NCBI RefSeq assembly: GCF_040054535.1 | Contig: NC_090785.1 | Coordinates: 10,530,001-10,594,000 of the forward strand | Direction of reading: 5' to 3' | Origin: Antennarius striatus | Taxonomy: Eukaryota > Chordata > Actinopteri > Lophiiformes > Antennariidae | DNA length: 64,000 bases | Shown here: positions 1 through 13,700 of the stretch, piece after piece | How positions within the stretch are numbered: the stretch's first letter is position 1 | How the letters are laid out: each line of letters starts with the position of its first letter | The notes under the pieces: generated by a model | Told to the model about the DNA's origin: nothing | Database searches by the model: none | What the model saw: the letters and a program-made list of their open reading frames with translations, nothing else | Made by a program: the position numbers and the translations under genes

Positions 1-1357
1 ATTTTACTTGTACCTCTGCAGCCAAAGCCGTTTTCTCCCCATGTCTCCTGTCAATCTCCAGTACTAATGCATTAAAGGGAGAAATATCAACAGATAATCT
101 TGAAACACAAGCTGAATTTCTGATGTGTTTGCTGCTACTTTACATCATTCAGGCTTTTTTTGCTTCTTCTCCCTGCAGTGATTAGAGCACATTCCTTTCA
201 TCACTTTTCTTCTTTTTTCACCTCTGACTGTCTGTCACTTTCTGCAGTGTCTTTGCTCTGAAATTTTCCTCAGTCTTCTGCCATCTCTGAAAACCCTGTG
301 AGCATCCTGACTATAAGCTATAAGCAGCCTGCATGATGTCACTTATCCTATCCAAGCAGCCTGGCCTCAGGTTCTTCTTGTGGCATGAAAATACAACCTG
401 CCTGCTTGCGTAACGATGTGCTCTGTGGTGGTGCGTTGGCAGTTACCAGCTAAAAAAAACCCCCAGTGTTTGGATGTTAAATACAAGTGAATCCTCTATG
501 TTCTCCAGCTGCAATAAAGCAAAAAATTTGCTTATTATAAATCCAGCTCCTCAGCGGTGTTCCATCTTATTGTTTGTCTGCTGTACCACCTCACAATTAA
601 AAAAAAAAATCTCAGATCTGCTAAGATCTACATAAAAAAATCTACAAACATGTCCATGCTTGTTCCTGTGGATTCTCTGGTAACCACAGGACAATTTCAA
701 TGCAGATAAAACAAGAACTTCAAGCAAAGAAGAAATAGAAGTGGGTCATTGTTATCTTACTTGCTGTATGTTAACTGTACGGAAACTTATTTTAAAATGA
801 ACAACACCAACATGTGGGCTCTACTAATCAAAAATTTAACATTAACTTCAGTGATTACCATTTAAAACATTGCACTGTAATATCAAGACTGATATATTTT
901 TGAAACATTGGATTTTTAAACAAAACTCTTTGTGCTGCCATTGCTTGTGATTTGTAAGTTACTCAGACGGCACAGCAGAGGGCGTCAGCCTCCCCCTTCC
1001 ATCTCACCTTTAACTCAATATTGTCCAGGAAAATCAGAGGGAAACTGAAGTTTGATCCTAACCAAATAATGTGACCAAATAACACTGAATAATTAAATAT
1101 TCTGTTTAGGAAAGTGCTCGAAGATGAAGCAGCTTTTCATCTGATGCGTGCTGATGATGATGACAGACACTGAGGTAGAGTTTCGAACAGAATATCACCC
1201 AACATATCCATGGTGTTTGGTCATAAGTCCTTAATGAAATATTCAGCAGCACCGACTCTTTACCCTGGAATATTCACATCACACCTCCCCACCTCCAACA
1301 CCAGTTAGCTGGACATGGATGTACCTTTGAATTCAGAGAGGAATGTCTGTGTTTGTG

Positions 1358-1358
<1 letters not shown>

Positions 1359-1449
<91 letters not shown>

Positions 1450-1474
1450 TGCTGCTGCTGCTGCTGCTGCTGCT
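1359..1474. repeat. Compound microsatellite (GT)n-(GCT)8
   Basis: About 88 bp of nearly pure GT dinucleotides run directly into eight GCT trinucleotides (1451-1474). Open frames across it encode Cys-Val or His-Thr repeats and poly-Cys or poly-Ala, and are artefacts of the repeat. Confidence 0.95.
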
Positions 1475-2826
1475 TGACTCCAATGCTGCCATGTGACTGT
1501 TAATCTGCCATAGGGGATAGAGTACATGTTCAATACAAAACATAATGCATAATAATTCATACGGAAAAAAGGCTCTCTGGGGATGAGACGGTGTTCTCCC
1601 CTCACCAACGCTGTAATCAATCCCTGAGCTGCATATAATTAACACTTCCATGACTCTCATTTGCTGAAGGGGAAGGAAACCAGAACCTCAGATGAGGCGT
1701 GCCAATGGAGGTGTTTACATTCCATTCACAGACATCACAGGGGTATAGATAGAAAACTTAGCCTTTGCTGCGGTGAATACAAATGTACGTATGACATTTA
1801 CATTTGTTTATCTAAGAAGTCAACACCCTGCTGTATCAATAATGTAATTAAAGTATCACATCAAGTAGATAATTCTGCCTCTAAATAGTTATGACAACCC
1901 ACCAAACAGTACTGTATATATTTAAACAGTTGATCAAATGAATAAATAGTTGTGTTTGTGTGATTTAATTACATAAAATTGTGTATCCTCCAGAGGCAGT
2001 TGTTGAGATGGTTGCAGTTGCAGAGTTTTGGAGACATGAAGTGTAGGCAGAGTACAAGAGAGAACCTTTATCATATATTCATCAAAACAAGATCCTTGTC
2101 CTTGAAGGGAGAAATGAACCTCTTTTACACAACAGAGCATCACCAAAGTCTCTCTCCTGTCACCTCATTTTTTAAATTCTTCCTGAACAATTTAAGAGAG
2201 GAAGAATTCTGCTCCAATGGGTAATTTTATGTAGGAAGCAGATGTAGTGTGTTCTTAAAGCCAGCAATGTCAGGATCTAGTGTGATACAGTGTGGAGCAG
2301 CACTTTGCAAAGAATGGCTTAATTTTCCTTGTTATATGGCTGTTTGGGTTCCCAAAAGAAACATCTAGAAGATCTAGATCTAGAGTAACAGTGTGAATCC
2401 TCTCTGACATCTCAACCTGTAGGCCATTATTGTGATCTAGTTGATATACGATTGCTATGATATATATGATCATCATGGGGGATCCTTACCCAATAAATTT
2501 ATGTTTTGAAGAAGAGAAACCAACAGTAAAAAGATGTGTCATGCTTCTGTCATGCAAAATAAGTTTATTGTCCACATGGGGGGGGGGGGGGAGAAAAAAA
2601 AACCTTTAAACCCAACAGCATTATATTATATTAACTAATTTTCTTAACTTTATCTGGAAAAAAAAAGACACAATATCAGAACAGTTCTACAGATTTGAGA
2701 GTAATTGTGAGATGGAGTTTTGACGTATACATTGATAACGATTTTAGATTTGGGGAATGACATACAATGATTGTTGTATGTAATGGAAATGTGTTCCATT
2801 AGTTGTGAGTGAAGAAGAGCTTGGTG

Positions 2827-2837
2827 TGATGATGATG

Positions 2838-2909
<72 letters not shown>
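2827..2909. repeat. (GAT)n trinucleotide microsatellite
   Basis: About 27 tandem GAT/ATG-type units with a single interruption (GGT near 2855). Confidence 0.95.
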
Positions 2910-3179
2910 TATGTCAGCAAACTGTATGCAGCACCACAACCCTAATGGTGAGTTGTTCATTTGCGGTCACTGACTGCACAGTGTTAGCAGCCGGGCCTCG
3001 TTGGACATTGCTTTTTTGTCTGTGGATGTTTGGCCTCAGGAAATGAACATGTGAATGAGTTTTGCAGCAGGGATTGGCTGAGCAACATTACACCTCTTTT
3101 CCCATGCCTGACTTCATTCAATGAGATCATATGACTGAGCATGTTGGAGCCACTTTAATGACTAGGTGCAGTTTTCACT

Positions 3180-3560
3180 CCTCCTTGTTGTCCATCTGTC
3201 GAATCACTCCCTCTTTTCTCTCAACCTCCCTCTGCTCTCTCCTGCCATCTTGTCTCTGTCATTTTATCCTCCCTCGCTCCCTCATTCCATCTACCCCCTC
3301 CCTTCTTACCTCCATTTACTTTGTCTTTCTCATTCTCTGCTCTTATTGGATTATCCCTACCTACTCCTTATCCTCTTTCTAATCTTCTCCTATATATCTT
3401 GCCTTCCAAATTTCTCCACTCTCAATCTGTCTCGCTCTATTCGCTTCCCTCCCTACAGTTATTGTCCCCCTGTCTCATTTTGTTCACTCCCCTCGTCTTT
3501 TATTCCCACCATATTTCCCTTTCCATTCTCTGCTCACATTACCCTCATCTCCTCTCCTTT
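3180..3560 (+). repeat. Pyrimidine-rich low-complexity tract
   Basis: Roughly 380 bp in which the + strand is mostly C and T, in an irregular CTCC/TCTC pattern. It explains the long Ser/Leu/Pro-rich open frames seen here. It has no conserved motif and is not a gene. Confidence 0.8.
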
Positions 3561-4275
3561 CCTCTTCATGGTCATCAGTACGACAGTTACAACAAGGTTT
3601 CATCAGATCAGAGCAGGCAGTTTATTAATCTGCCTTCTTGTCACACTTTCTGTTCTCATCACAACTTTCTCCCTCTGCTGACAAATGTTTCATACTACAG
3701 TATTTTCCAACTGGACAGACGTTTAACCACACCCAGCCATTCACTCTGACAGCCATCTCAAGTCAAAGGTGTATGTGTAACTTTTAAACAATGTGAGAGG
3801 TAGTGGAAGCACCTGGACAGAGCTGAGTCGAAGCTCAGACAAGCCAGCCTTAATTTCTTGGAAGTTTGATGCTCAGTTAAACGTGATGAGCCTTTTACTG
3901 TTTAGTGTCATTACATTGCAAATACAGGTCTTTAAAACAGTTTCGGTTTCCTTGTCCAAAGGAGGACAGCATTAACTCTTTAATAAGTTGTTCTAGTTGA
4001 GCTTGTCAGCAGGATAGTTGGAAGTGATTTTAGTTTAATTAACAATAAATGGAGAGATCAGTGAGTTCATGGTGTCAAGTGAGTTTTTACATATGAGGAA
4101 TCCGCTCCTGGCAGTCAGTCATAATAATGATAGCACCAGAAAATATAACTAAATGTATTACTGGTTTAAGAATGAAAATGAATGATGAACAAATAGTTAC
4201 CAGGGCTACCAGGAAACTGTCCTTTCAACAAAATTTATGTTAACGTCACCAAATAGAATCACAACAATTTTTCGA

Positions 4276-5070
4276 TACAAACCAACTCCAAAAAAGTTGA
4301 GACATTTTGAAAAAGGTCAATGAAAACATAACGCAAGGATTTGCAAATTGTAGTTAAACCTAAATACAGTTGAATTTCGAGAGAATTAAACTCAAAATGA
4401 AACACATACACACAAAAAACCCCCACTCACTCTGAAAGTGCAATGTTTTGCTGGAATCCTTGTGGGTGTACCTGGAGAACCCAATGACCACTAAAAAATC
4501 TTTCCCTACTTTGTTCCAGTCCATCTTGATGAGCTCAGAACAAAAGTTGGATGCGTTTCTGGATATTGTTGATGTCATATTGATGCCTTCTGCTCCCCGT
4601 TGTAGATTTTTCACATGCATTAGCAGATACAGGGATGACTTGTGTTTGCTGACGGTGGTTTTCCAGAGTGTTCCTGAGCCCATGCAGTGATTTTATCTCC
4701 ATAGAATCATGTCGGTTTTTGATGCAGTGCAGCCAGAGTGGTCCAAGGTCATGGGAAATCATTGTTGGCTTCTATCCATGCCTCTTATGCAGATATTTCT
4801 GCAGATTCTCTGAGACTTTGATTATATTATTGACTCCGGGTTTTGACAAAGCATCAGCTCCAGATCCCCACACCCCCACCCCCACTTCCACCCCCCACCT
4901 CACAACCCTGGACATGATAAGCAGTGACAGATAGAGGATGGATGGCAAAGTGGTGCTCATTGTTATGTGGGAATGACCAAGCGTTTCAAGGATACCCCTT
5001 TCAGTCAAGAATCTTTTTACCTTTGGAATCATCCAATCAGACGAATGCTCCAGACAGAAATAAATACACA
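4276..5070. mobile_element. Degenerate non-autonomous DNA transposon fragment
   Basis: The left edge carries a recognisable terminal motif (CCAACTCCAAAAAAGTTGAG at 4284-4303) followed by a stretch about a high-A region and 'ggatttgcaaatt'. This is the same order as in a very common vertebrate/teleost repeat whose ends read CAATTCCAAAAAAGTTGGGAC. Internal landmarks of that repeat also appear in order: 'tgttcctgagcccatg', 'ttttgatgcagtgc', 'tctgagactttgat' and 'ttttacctttggaatc'. The copy is old and interrupted, and the right terminus is not clear. The family assignment comes from recall of the consensus, not from a database search. Confidence 0.7.
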
Positions 5071-6479
5071 AAATAGGAACAATAAATGAAAAGAAAAACG
5101 CACACAAAAAAGCAATAGCCACATCTGTAAATTGAAATGAAATTTAAAAAATGTTAGCTACAATTGCAATGTTTACACATATTGAAAATTCTAAATGATT
5201 ATAGCATACATTCACACTGGCCCCCAGAGCAGCCACCTTTACGGGAATCAGCAAAACAGAAGTGTTCTTTTCTCATAAGTGTTCTCCTGAGATAAAGAGG
5301 TAGTAGCTCCAGGAAGAGCTGTGGGCAGATCATCAGTGTTTCCAAAGTGCTTAGCGAGACATCGACATATCGCTGTTCCATATGTGCATGTGTTAGTTTG
5401 CTACATGACCACAGAGAATGTGTTACTTCACTGCTCCTGAGCTCACAGGCAGACAGAAATACAGTATTTGATCTCAAGTAGTTCCGCACTTTAAATCACA
5501 AACATTGTGAATTCCGTTATTAAGGGACGAAACAGCAGATTAATAAATTGATTAAGATTAATAAAGCTTAATAATGGTTTATTATTAAAAATTTGTTGTA
5601 TAAAGAAAATATTTACTATATTTTTGACTTCACTAATTTATTAGCATACATATTGAAATACGTGCGATTTGTGTATTTGCTGTGACATTTTTATTGTTAT
5701 TCTGGAGGACATTGACAAACAACAAATGTTATTTTAATCCTTTATCCTTCTTCAATAAAATAATTTATATAATCTGAGAAAAGATGGTCGCAAAGAAGAG
5801 CAAGTCTCTGAAATGCCACCTCTCCTAAAGGTCACTATAATATATTCTGTTGTATTTGTTCACTCCTTCATCTCCCTACAGATAGATTCAGTCAGCACTG
5901 TTTCTACCCTTATTATTAAAATATTGTCAACTCTTTTTTTTTTATTGGTTCCACTGTATATTTTTCAGCTTATCTGGTGAATTCCTAGTGTTTGATCAAC
6001 CAAAAGCCTTTTCTCCACATGAATATGTAACCCCTCCAGTGAAGTTTAACATCATCACTACAGTAAATCCTGCTCCCTCATCGCATCTATTCAGTCAAGC
6101 TTTCAGAATTTAATCAGCATGACTTGTGTGGTGCTGTTGTGCGTATTTGAAAACCCATCTCTCGCTGTTGATATACTGCCTCTCTTCCTTGTGGGTGTTT
6201 GTGCACACGTACACGTGTGGCTGCCTGCGAAATGTTTGCTCTTGTTTGATTTTGATTAGACTTGCATCTGCCTCGTTCTATAGAGAGGAGAAAGAGGAGG
6301 TGTTTCTGTTGGGTAGGGGGGCTCACTTACACTCAAAAAGGCTCCTCATCACACTCAACTGCCTCTCTTCTTCATTTTCTTGCACTCTCCCGCTACGCCT
6401 CAGTGTTTCACACCTCTTCCTCACTGGTTTTCTCACTCTGGTCTGATCCTCAGCCTACAGACTCCTGTGGCCAGTAGAT

Positions 6480-6720
6480 TTTAATGAATGCTGTGACCTA
6501 ATGACTTTATCAGTGGCCTTGCTGGCCTCTGCTCGGCCAGCGTGACGTCTCATCCGTAAATTGTTTTCTTAACTGAAGCCAGGTGACGAATATCAATAAG
6601 GGCGGTGGTAGATGGCTCCAGCAGCCTGACAATCTCAACAACAAGGTATTACGTGTTGTGGCAACGAGGGGTTAAGCGTGATTGACAGCAGCAGTGAGTG
6701 AACGAGGACAGCGTGGAAAG
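6480..6720. promoter_or_regulatory. Candidate enhancer with PBX-MEIS composite site
   Basis: This block has balanced, non-repetitive sequence amid low-complexity DNA. It contains TGATTGACAG at 6679-6688, the canonical PBX-MEIS/PREP composite binding site, plus TGACGTCT near 6543 (CRE-like) and several TAAT/ATTA cores. It lies about 10 kb upstream of kcnip1 exon 1. Enhancer function is inference. Cross-species conservation was not tested. Confidence 0.3.
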
Positions 6721-7034
6721 ACGTCATTCATCCTGCTCCCATTGTTTTGAGGGTGTGTGTGGCATGATCATGTATCTGCATGTATGTGTGTGTAGCGGAT
6801 GGCTTGACGAGACGACCGAACATGCCTGAATGCAGCGTGTGGAGGCTGCGCTGACATGAGTGAGACGGTCTCCCTGCAAGTAGAGTGGTGTCAGATGTTC
6901 AGGGCTTTGTTCCATATCCAGCAGCCAGCGGAATAATTACGGACGCACACGTTAACACACCACCTGTCAGACGCGTGCATGTTGAGATAAATAGACTCCA
7001 CTGTCAGAGCATTGCCCGCTGAATAGCAAAAGGG

Positions 7035-7640
7035 GGACGGATCAGTCTAGCCCTCCCTTATCTCCCTTCACCTCTGATACACCTCATGTCTCTCAATCTG
7101 TTTTTCCATCCCTCTCTTCCCTTCCTTGTTGTTTATGAATGCTTATTTGTCTTCCCCCCCCCGCCCCTCTTTCCTCACCCTCCTCATCATTTTCTTCTTC
7201 CCTCTCCCTCACTTCTTCCGATATCCCTTGAGTTTTGTCCTTCTCTTCTCTCTCCCTCAGACCGCTCTCCTTCTCTCTCGCTCTCTCTCTCTCTGTGTCT
7301 GCATTTCCTGTGCAACAGTGTTCAATCTCTCTCTCCCAACTAGACAGACAAAGCGAAAGAGCGACTAAGATGAATAGGAGGGGAAGAGGGAGTGGAAAGG
7401 AAGGGACACAGAGAGACAGATATGTAAAGAGGCACAGAGGAATTGATGGAATGACAAGTCCAATGGCAAGGGACGCACCGAGGGAGGGAAAGGAAAGAGG
7501 GAGAAAAGAAAGAGGAAATGGTGGTGGAGAGAGAGATAGAAGGGATATAAAATAGTCGGCTTCAGTGACAGTATAAACAAAGGTAGCCTCAACGTTCATG
7601 TGTCCCTCCATTCAATTCTTTCTTTTCCTCTCTCTCTGTT

Positions 7641-7686
<46 letters not shown>

Positions 7687-7705
7687 CCTCTCTTTCTCCC
7701 ACACA

Positions 7706-7745
<40 letters not shown>

Positions 7746-7790
7746 CTCTCTCTCTCTCTTTCTCACTCACTCACACAGACACATGCACAT
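7035..7790. repeat. Alternating pyrimidine/purine low-complexity block with (CT)n and (AC)n
   Basis: The + strand is pyrimidine-rich at about 7040-7345, switches to purine-rich (GGGA/GAAAG type) at about 7350-7555, and returns to (CT)n at 7627-7698 and (AC)n at 7699-7744. The overlapping open frames on both strands are low-complexity artefacts. Confidence 0.85.
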
Positions 7791-9380
7791 ATACTAGAGC
7801 AGAAGCAGCAGAGCTGTGTGGGTGTGAGGCAGGATGAGAAGTGATATCTGTACTTCCACAATTATAGCTGGCTGATAGACTAACTTAATTACTTCACACA
7901 CACCCACTGCACAAACATTCACTGGCACACCTTGGTTACCGGCGCACGCAAAAACACACAACCTTTCTGCAGCCAAATTCAACATGGGTCTTGTGATGGG
8001 AACCTTTTCCTTGCAATCCAAACAGGTGAATTATCACAAAGGTAAGAACGATTATTTTTTTTGTAAATGAAATATATCAGATGTCTTCCTCATGAAGGTT
8101 TATTGCGTTTACGATTTCTTAAATGTGTGCACTCGATAGTGGAGGTTACTGGAAAGAGGCACTTGTCATTTTGCTTGTTTGCGCCTTGATGAGGAAGTCA
8201 TGTATGTTTGCGCGAAGAGTCATGAATATTGCACAACAAATGCATTATGGGAATGAGCTACAGCACGTTGAGCAGAGATGTAAAGTTGGTAAACTGCTGC
8301 ACAAAATTGTGATTCGTTATAGATTTATGATGAATCTGAAGCAGGAATAGAAGAAATGTCTGTGTGTGTGTGTGTGTATGTGTGTGTTTATATGCAGTCG
8401 TGCCATAGGGATTTCTATAAATGGTGATGGTATTCACCCCTGGCAGCTCCCAAAACTAACCTGCTTCCTGTCCTGCTCCTGTTTGACAGGAGAAAACTAG
8501 CACTGATACACACTGATGTTTGATAGCTAAACAAATTTTTAAAAAATGCACATAAAATGTAGGAATCTGTGAGGAGGTGTACGTTTCGTCCCTGCCATCT
8601 TTTTTGCCATGGCAGTGCAGTGTGCATGGCCACAGTTAATCAGTGCGTTGTAATCCGTCAGCCTTTGGCCGTGGTCCGTCCAGCGTCTGTTGACCTCAGA
8701 CCTGATAGTTATCACCAGCAGACACTGAGCTGCATCGCACAGACTTATAGGACAGAAAACAGAAGTCAGATCATGTTCCACCACGCCGTCACATGTTGGA
8801 AAAAAAACAGAGATTATTCGATCATTAGCCCAGAAGATGAACATTATATACCGTAAAAGCTCCCATAGGGAACAGCCTGTCATTTCAAATACTTCCCTGC
8901 AGCTGTGCTTCTGAAAAACAGGAATATATAGCAGCCTGTGTGGGATGTTTATTTCAATCCCTGACCCTCACCTCATTTCATTGCATGGCAACGGCTCACA
9001 GAGATACTTCAGATCCGTGCTGAACAGATACAAGAAGGACGTTTTAAAGGCAGACGTGTTTAAAAATATAAACTCCATGACAAGACAACAGAGGAAACAC
9101 ACATGATGTGCATGTTTGTCCTCCTTCATTTCTGACTTCAACCTAGTTGTGAAAGGCAACAATGCTTACGAAGCAACTGTAGAAGTATTTTTAGCTGTTT
9201 TCGTACGGGAAAAGCTCCTTTAGTTGGGGTAACCTCTAAATAGCTGCGACTTTGAAGTTTGCTCTCTTGGAGTGTGAGGAAGAGGGCGATAGATGAGTAA
9301 TAGTGGGAGAGAAAAACTGAGTAAAGTTTAAAGAGAGTGGAGGCGAGGTTGGTCCTCAGGGGGCTGCAGTGGGCATGAAT

Positions 9381-9455
9381 GTGTGTGTGTGTGTGTTTGC
9401 ATGTGTCTGTGTGTGTGCATGTGTGTGTGTGCATGTGTGTATGTGTGTGCGTGTA
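9381..9455. repeat. Interrupted (GT)n microsatellite
   Basis: GT dinucleotides with GCAT and TTGC interruptions. Confidence 0.9.
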
Positions 9456-10495
9456 TCACCATCTGCTGCAGTGTTACAAAAAACGGCCTAATGAAAGCAG
9501 GGCAGGAATCATTTTGCGAGGAATCTTGGCCCAACATGAGGCAGCAACCAACTGGGATCAACAAAAAGTTAACTCAGAAAACTTTTCAGGATAAAAAATA
9601 TTTTACATATAATTTTACTCTGTGAAAAGCAGAAGATGTAGACTGAGTGATGACTGCAGATGGATGTAGTCAGACCTGAGAGTGGCTCGATACCTGACTT
9701 GATATTTGCCTTGCAGAACGACTTCTGACTGGTAATGACTGGATGTGACTGAGATGAGAGACTGTGCAGCTGATTGTGTATTTAATTAATTGTACACAAC
9801 TTAACAATTTTGACTGAGTTACTTGAGTAAGGCTTGACTCATGATGTCTTGGAATAGATGTGAGATTCATAGCTACCAGTAATTATTAATTTCCATACGA
9901 AGCGATTGATTCAGACCTGTAGTCTTGGATATCATTAAGGGAACTTAATAATTCAGTTTTAAGGGATCATACTAAGTTGTCAATAATTTTTTGTCAAACT
10001 TTATTGTATGTATTTTTTTTTGCATTTATTAGTTGCTTACACCACAATTTTCAAATACAGTAGTAGTTTGATTCCATGCAACCATCATGTACCATCATAT
10101 AAGGTAGAAAAATAAAAAATATAGTATTTATGATAATAAAGAACTGCTATCTGCTCTATTCCTTTTGACATTAATATGCAGTCTGTGTTCTTACATGCAA
10201 GGAACCAAAAAACTGTTAGACTAACCCAAAACAGAAGCAAATTTATTACAGATGAGACAATGCTCTATAATCATTGTGTTTCATGATCAGTGGATGGTTT
10301 TTATCCCTTTTGATAAATATGACTCATTATTTTAGGAACTTGAGAAGGAATCTGAAATTAGCCAATACAGAAATTATATTAGACCACAAGGTTACAAATG
10401 GAAGCAGCTTTGCTTTAATGGGAAGCATGCCAAGAAATGCTGACAACATTCACTGTAGGACAGGTATGCAATCTGTGATATTCAATGACTTAATG

Positions 10496-10700
10496 GTGCG
10501 GTGACACTGGAGGCAGAGAACATTTAGCTTAATGGCAGGGTTGATGGTTTGATCCCTGGCTGCCTTCTGTCTCCATTTCCAAATATCCTTGAGAAAGTCA
10601 CAAATCCCCTATTTGCACACCATGTGACTTGCATGCTGAATGAGAGGAACAGTGTACAGTCCTTTGGCGCAGAAGCTGTGAATAAATGTCTATTCCCAGG
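10496..10700 (+). mobile_element. Degenerate SINE-like repeat
   Basis: The order 'ggttgatggtttgatccctggctgc' (split here as ggttgatggtttgatccc then tggctgc), 'aaatatccttgagaaagtca', 'gctgaatgagagg' and 'agtcctttggcgcagaagctgtgaataaatg' follows a common teleost interspersed repeat. Intact copies read roughly 'ggttcgatccctggctgc', 'tgtccttgggcaaga', then 'gtaaagcgctttgagtg' and 'agaaaagcgctatataaa'. This copy is heavily mutated. A tail of the same type occurs at 51893-51990. Family name not assigned. Confidence 0.6.
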
Positions 10701-13700
10701 CCTATCCGGGGCACTTTGTAGGGATGGAGTTCATGAAATTAATTCAGGAGATTTGCTGATGTAGGCATTCCTAGTTTTGGTGAGGCTTAGCCTACTAAAT
10801 TAATCTTGAGTGACTCTGTTGCCTATGTCGACTCATAGCCTTCCCTCCGGAGAAACTAAAAATGATAAATATTAGCCTATGTCCTGGCCGGTCAGATGTG
10901 GCCACAGATTGCTGCTCAGGAGTTTCTCTATTAGTCTGCTGTCACCATTTATTTACTGTCATTGTGCACAAACTGCTCTGCTCCTATGAAATATTTCCCA
11001 GCAGGTGAGTATCAAACAACATGTGTCTCCCTGTCCACTCACTCCATTTGTTTGTTGCCTCTACTTTAATTGCTCTGTAGTGTCTTGCTCAAGTGATTTT
11101 ACCTCCTTTAACCTCCTCATTCTTTCTTTTATGTATTTCTCCTGTTTTGTTTTCCTCCTTCTAGTCCTTTAGCTGTTTTCTTTCTGATGTATAGGCATTG
11201 GTGTGCTTTTGTTCTTCGTCTCAGGGTTTCTGCGTGTCTTTGTCTACTTGTCACTTTCGCTCTCTACAACCCTCAAATCTCCGCGTGCTGTAAGTTTTGC
11301 AGAGAACTTCTCGAAGCTTTCATGTGGAGTTTGGGGCTGGTAGAATATATGTAATAGCAAAAGCGGTGGTGCGAGTCTCGTTCAGAACAAGCGTGTTTCC
11401 ATTTGCTTCAGGGCTAAACAGCTGAGAGGAGAGGAACTCAATAGGCTCTCTGGTTTCCACCCCTCTATCTCATCCCTGCACATCAAAAGAATTCCACCAA
11501 AAGACCCAATTAGGACAGCAAAAGAGCTTTATTAGGAGAATGGCAACATGAAAATGTGTATCTGGATAATCCTGTGCCCAAAGCATGTTTTGTGCGAGTG
11601 TGAGCATGTAAGGATGAAACAGTGATTTCAGCCTCTTCATCTCATGTTTATTTGCATTCTATTGTATATTTACTTTGATCTTCACAGATAGTGCCATATT
11701 TATTTCAAAATGACTTAACGTATTTAAAATTTAAAATTTGAATTAAACCCACATTCAGATTTTTGAATATCAGAAATCAATATGAATACAGTAAATGTGC
11801 TTCATCTCACACTAGTTGCTGCTGTTTTACAAAGATAAACAGTGTTTCCCATGCTGTTTATCTCTGTAGACAGCTCACTCCTCTGTTTGCCTGAAGGCCT
11901 TTGTGTTGCTGGAGCCAATGAGAGAAGTGCAGATGATGAATAGAGATAGTTAGCTCTAGTATACGGTTCGACCCCTATGCACAGTTATGACAGCAGTGGC
12001 ACATAATTTGAACTAAATTAATGCGAAAGCTGCAGAGTGACACATAGAGTAAACTGTTGAGGTTGTCCGTGCAACATGTTGCACTAAATTCACTAAAACG
12101 GACTGTTGCCCTCAATTTTTCAGAGCAAAATCTGATCTGTCTATAGTTGCTACTGGACTGAAGATTGTCTATAGGTTTGATTTGTGTAATATAAACAAAA
12201 CGGATCATTTTCTATGTGCTGCTGATTAAGCCTGATAGGAAAGGTTTGATTTAAACAGGACAGCAGGAAAACAGATCATAAAAAGTGATGTAATATTTTT
12301 AAGACAATTTTTTTTTTTTAGTCTTTTTGTGAGGGCTGTGTCATATCAAGTAAATCTTCCCCTCTGAAAAATAAAGTTTGGTGATACTATGAAGAAGAGA
12401 CAGAGCACAGAGGGATGATGAACTGCTTCAATTATCCACTAGATAAAAAACTCAAGTGAGTATGTAAGAAAGAAAAAAGAAATGAAGGACATTTATCACT
12501 GACATGCCACTGTCTTGCCGCGTATTGGCAATAACACTGTGACTCTTCAACTGTTAAAAACTATGTAATCTGACTCGTACGGATATTCGTGCATGTGTGT
12601 GTGTGTTTCCATTTGTGTGTGCATGAGCATGCAGCCCCAGTTTTGTTTTAAATAATGCATGACGTATCCTTGTGCCCTCATAAGCATCAGGTCAGTGACT
12701 CATGATTCACTGTTGTGTCAAGCAGTGAGGATTTATCTCCATCTGTACAACAAAACAACAAATAGATACGAAATTGCATTTTGTAAAGAAACACGTTTCT
12801 GATGATTCTTTTCACCACAAAACATTGGAATGATTATTTTGTCCATCAATAATTATCATTAATTACAAAATATGATCATTTGATCTTTTGTTTCTCTCAG
12901 TTAACTGAAATTAATTTAAATGACCCCCCCAGCACCTCCAACAGACAGCCTTTTCAACAGAAACACTTATGTTCTGCTTCCTCCTGCTGATGGTCTTGAG
13001 AATAATGGGGGAGTGTGAGGTGTGTCAGAGAGGAAGACAAATCTTATTCCTTTGCCCCTTTTTACTCATCACTTCCATATTTAATCACTCAACATCTTGC
13101 ATCCAAACTCTTGCCTCATATTTCTTTGTATTTTTACTTTTTATAGTTTTACTCCTCTTTGTATTCTTCACACATCCATCCCATGGCTCTTCAATGAGAG
13201 TTCGTCCCCTTCTCATTTATCTATGTCTGTATTTACCTCCTCCCTCTTTCTCTTTCTTTGTTCCTCCCCCCAAGATGATGACAGATCAATAGCTTAGGCT
13301 GCTTTAAATATTCCCTTTTATCATAATGTGAAAGAAAGCAGCAAGAGGGTCAGTAATTGTACAGTATTTCTACAGGCGAGCTCACATACATAAGCTCACC
13401 TGTGTGGCAAATCATTTGGATATTTATATTGATTTTCCCAACGCATTTGCTCTTCCCTGTAGAAAACCTCACTGCCCTGATGAGTAATTGCTTCGGCCTC
13501 GTGCTCCAACAAGACAGTGTCACATAACTGCATGATGGAATTGCGATCGAACTGTTGGGACTGTTTCCAAGGCAGAGGGTGATTTCTATGTTACAGATCT
13601 GCAGCTTAACATTGATGTTGGTCTGAATGTGCTGCTTTGAAGAACAGAGCTGATTTTGTGAAGCTTCCACCTGGTGGTTTAATCTCAATCAAGATCTTTA

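Larger units (their letters stand above)
1..4275. other. Gene-free left flank, part 1
   Basis: No open reading frame here looks like a protein-coding exon. The reading frames present are short, encode low-complexity or repeat-derived peptides and lack convincing splice signals. The stretch holds two microsatellites (1359-1474 and 2827-2909), a G-homopolymer followed by an A-run near 2579-2600, and a pyrimidine-rich tract (3180-3560). I see no RNA gene. Confidence 0.6.
5071..10494. other. Gene-free left flank, part 2
   Basis: No coding exon could be supported. The stretch holds AT-rich DNA (5500-6000), one block of complex sequence with a PBX-MEIS-type site (6480-6720), alternating pyrimidine and purine tracts (7035-7790), and GT microsatellites near 8360-8390 and 9381-9455. 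The remainder shows nothing I recognise. Confidence 0.55.

Noticed and set aside
1274..1660. Open frames on both strands with His-Thr, Cys-Val and poly-Ala/Cys runs
   Set aside because: Produced entirely by the (GT)n(GCT)n microsatellite; the same applies to frames at 15.6-17.2 kb, 19.4 kb, 22.1 kb, 24.7 kb, 37.5 kb and 43.1 kb.
3131..3749. Overlapping Ser/Leu/Pro-rich open frames (up to 171 codons)
   Set aside because: Pyrimidine-rich low-complexity DNA avoids stop codons; no domain, no splice signals, no conserved motif.
7093..7611. 172-codon frame on - and overlapping + frames
   Set aside because: Composition-driven (purine/pyrimidine switching); peptides are Leu/Ser/Pro or Glu/Arg runs.
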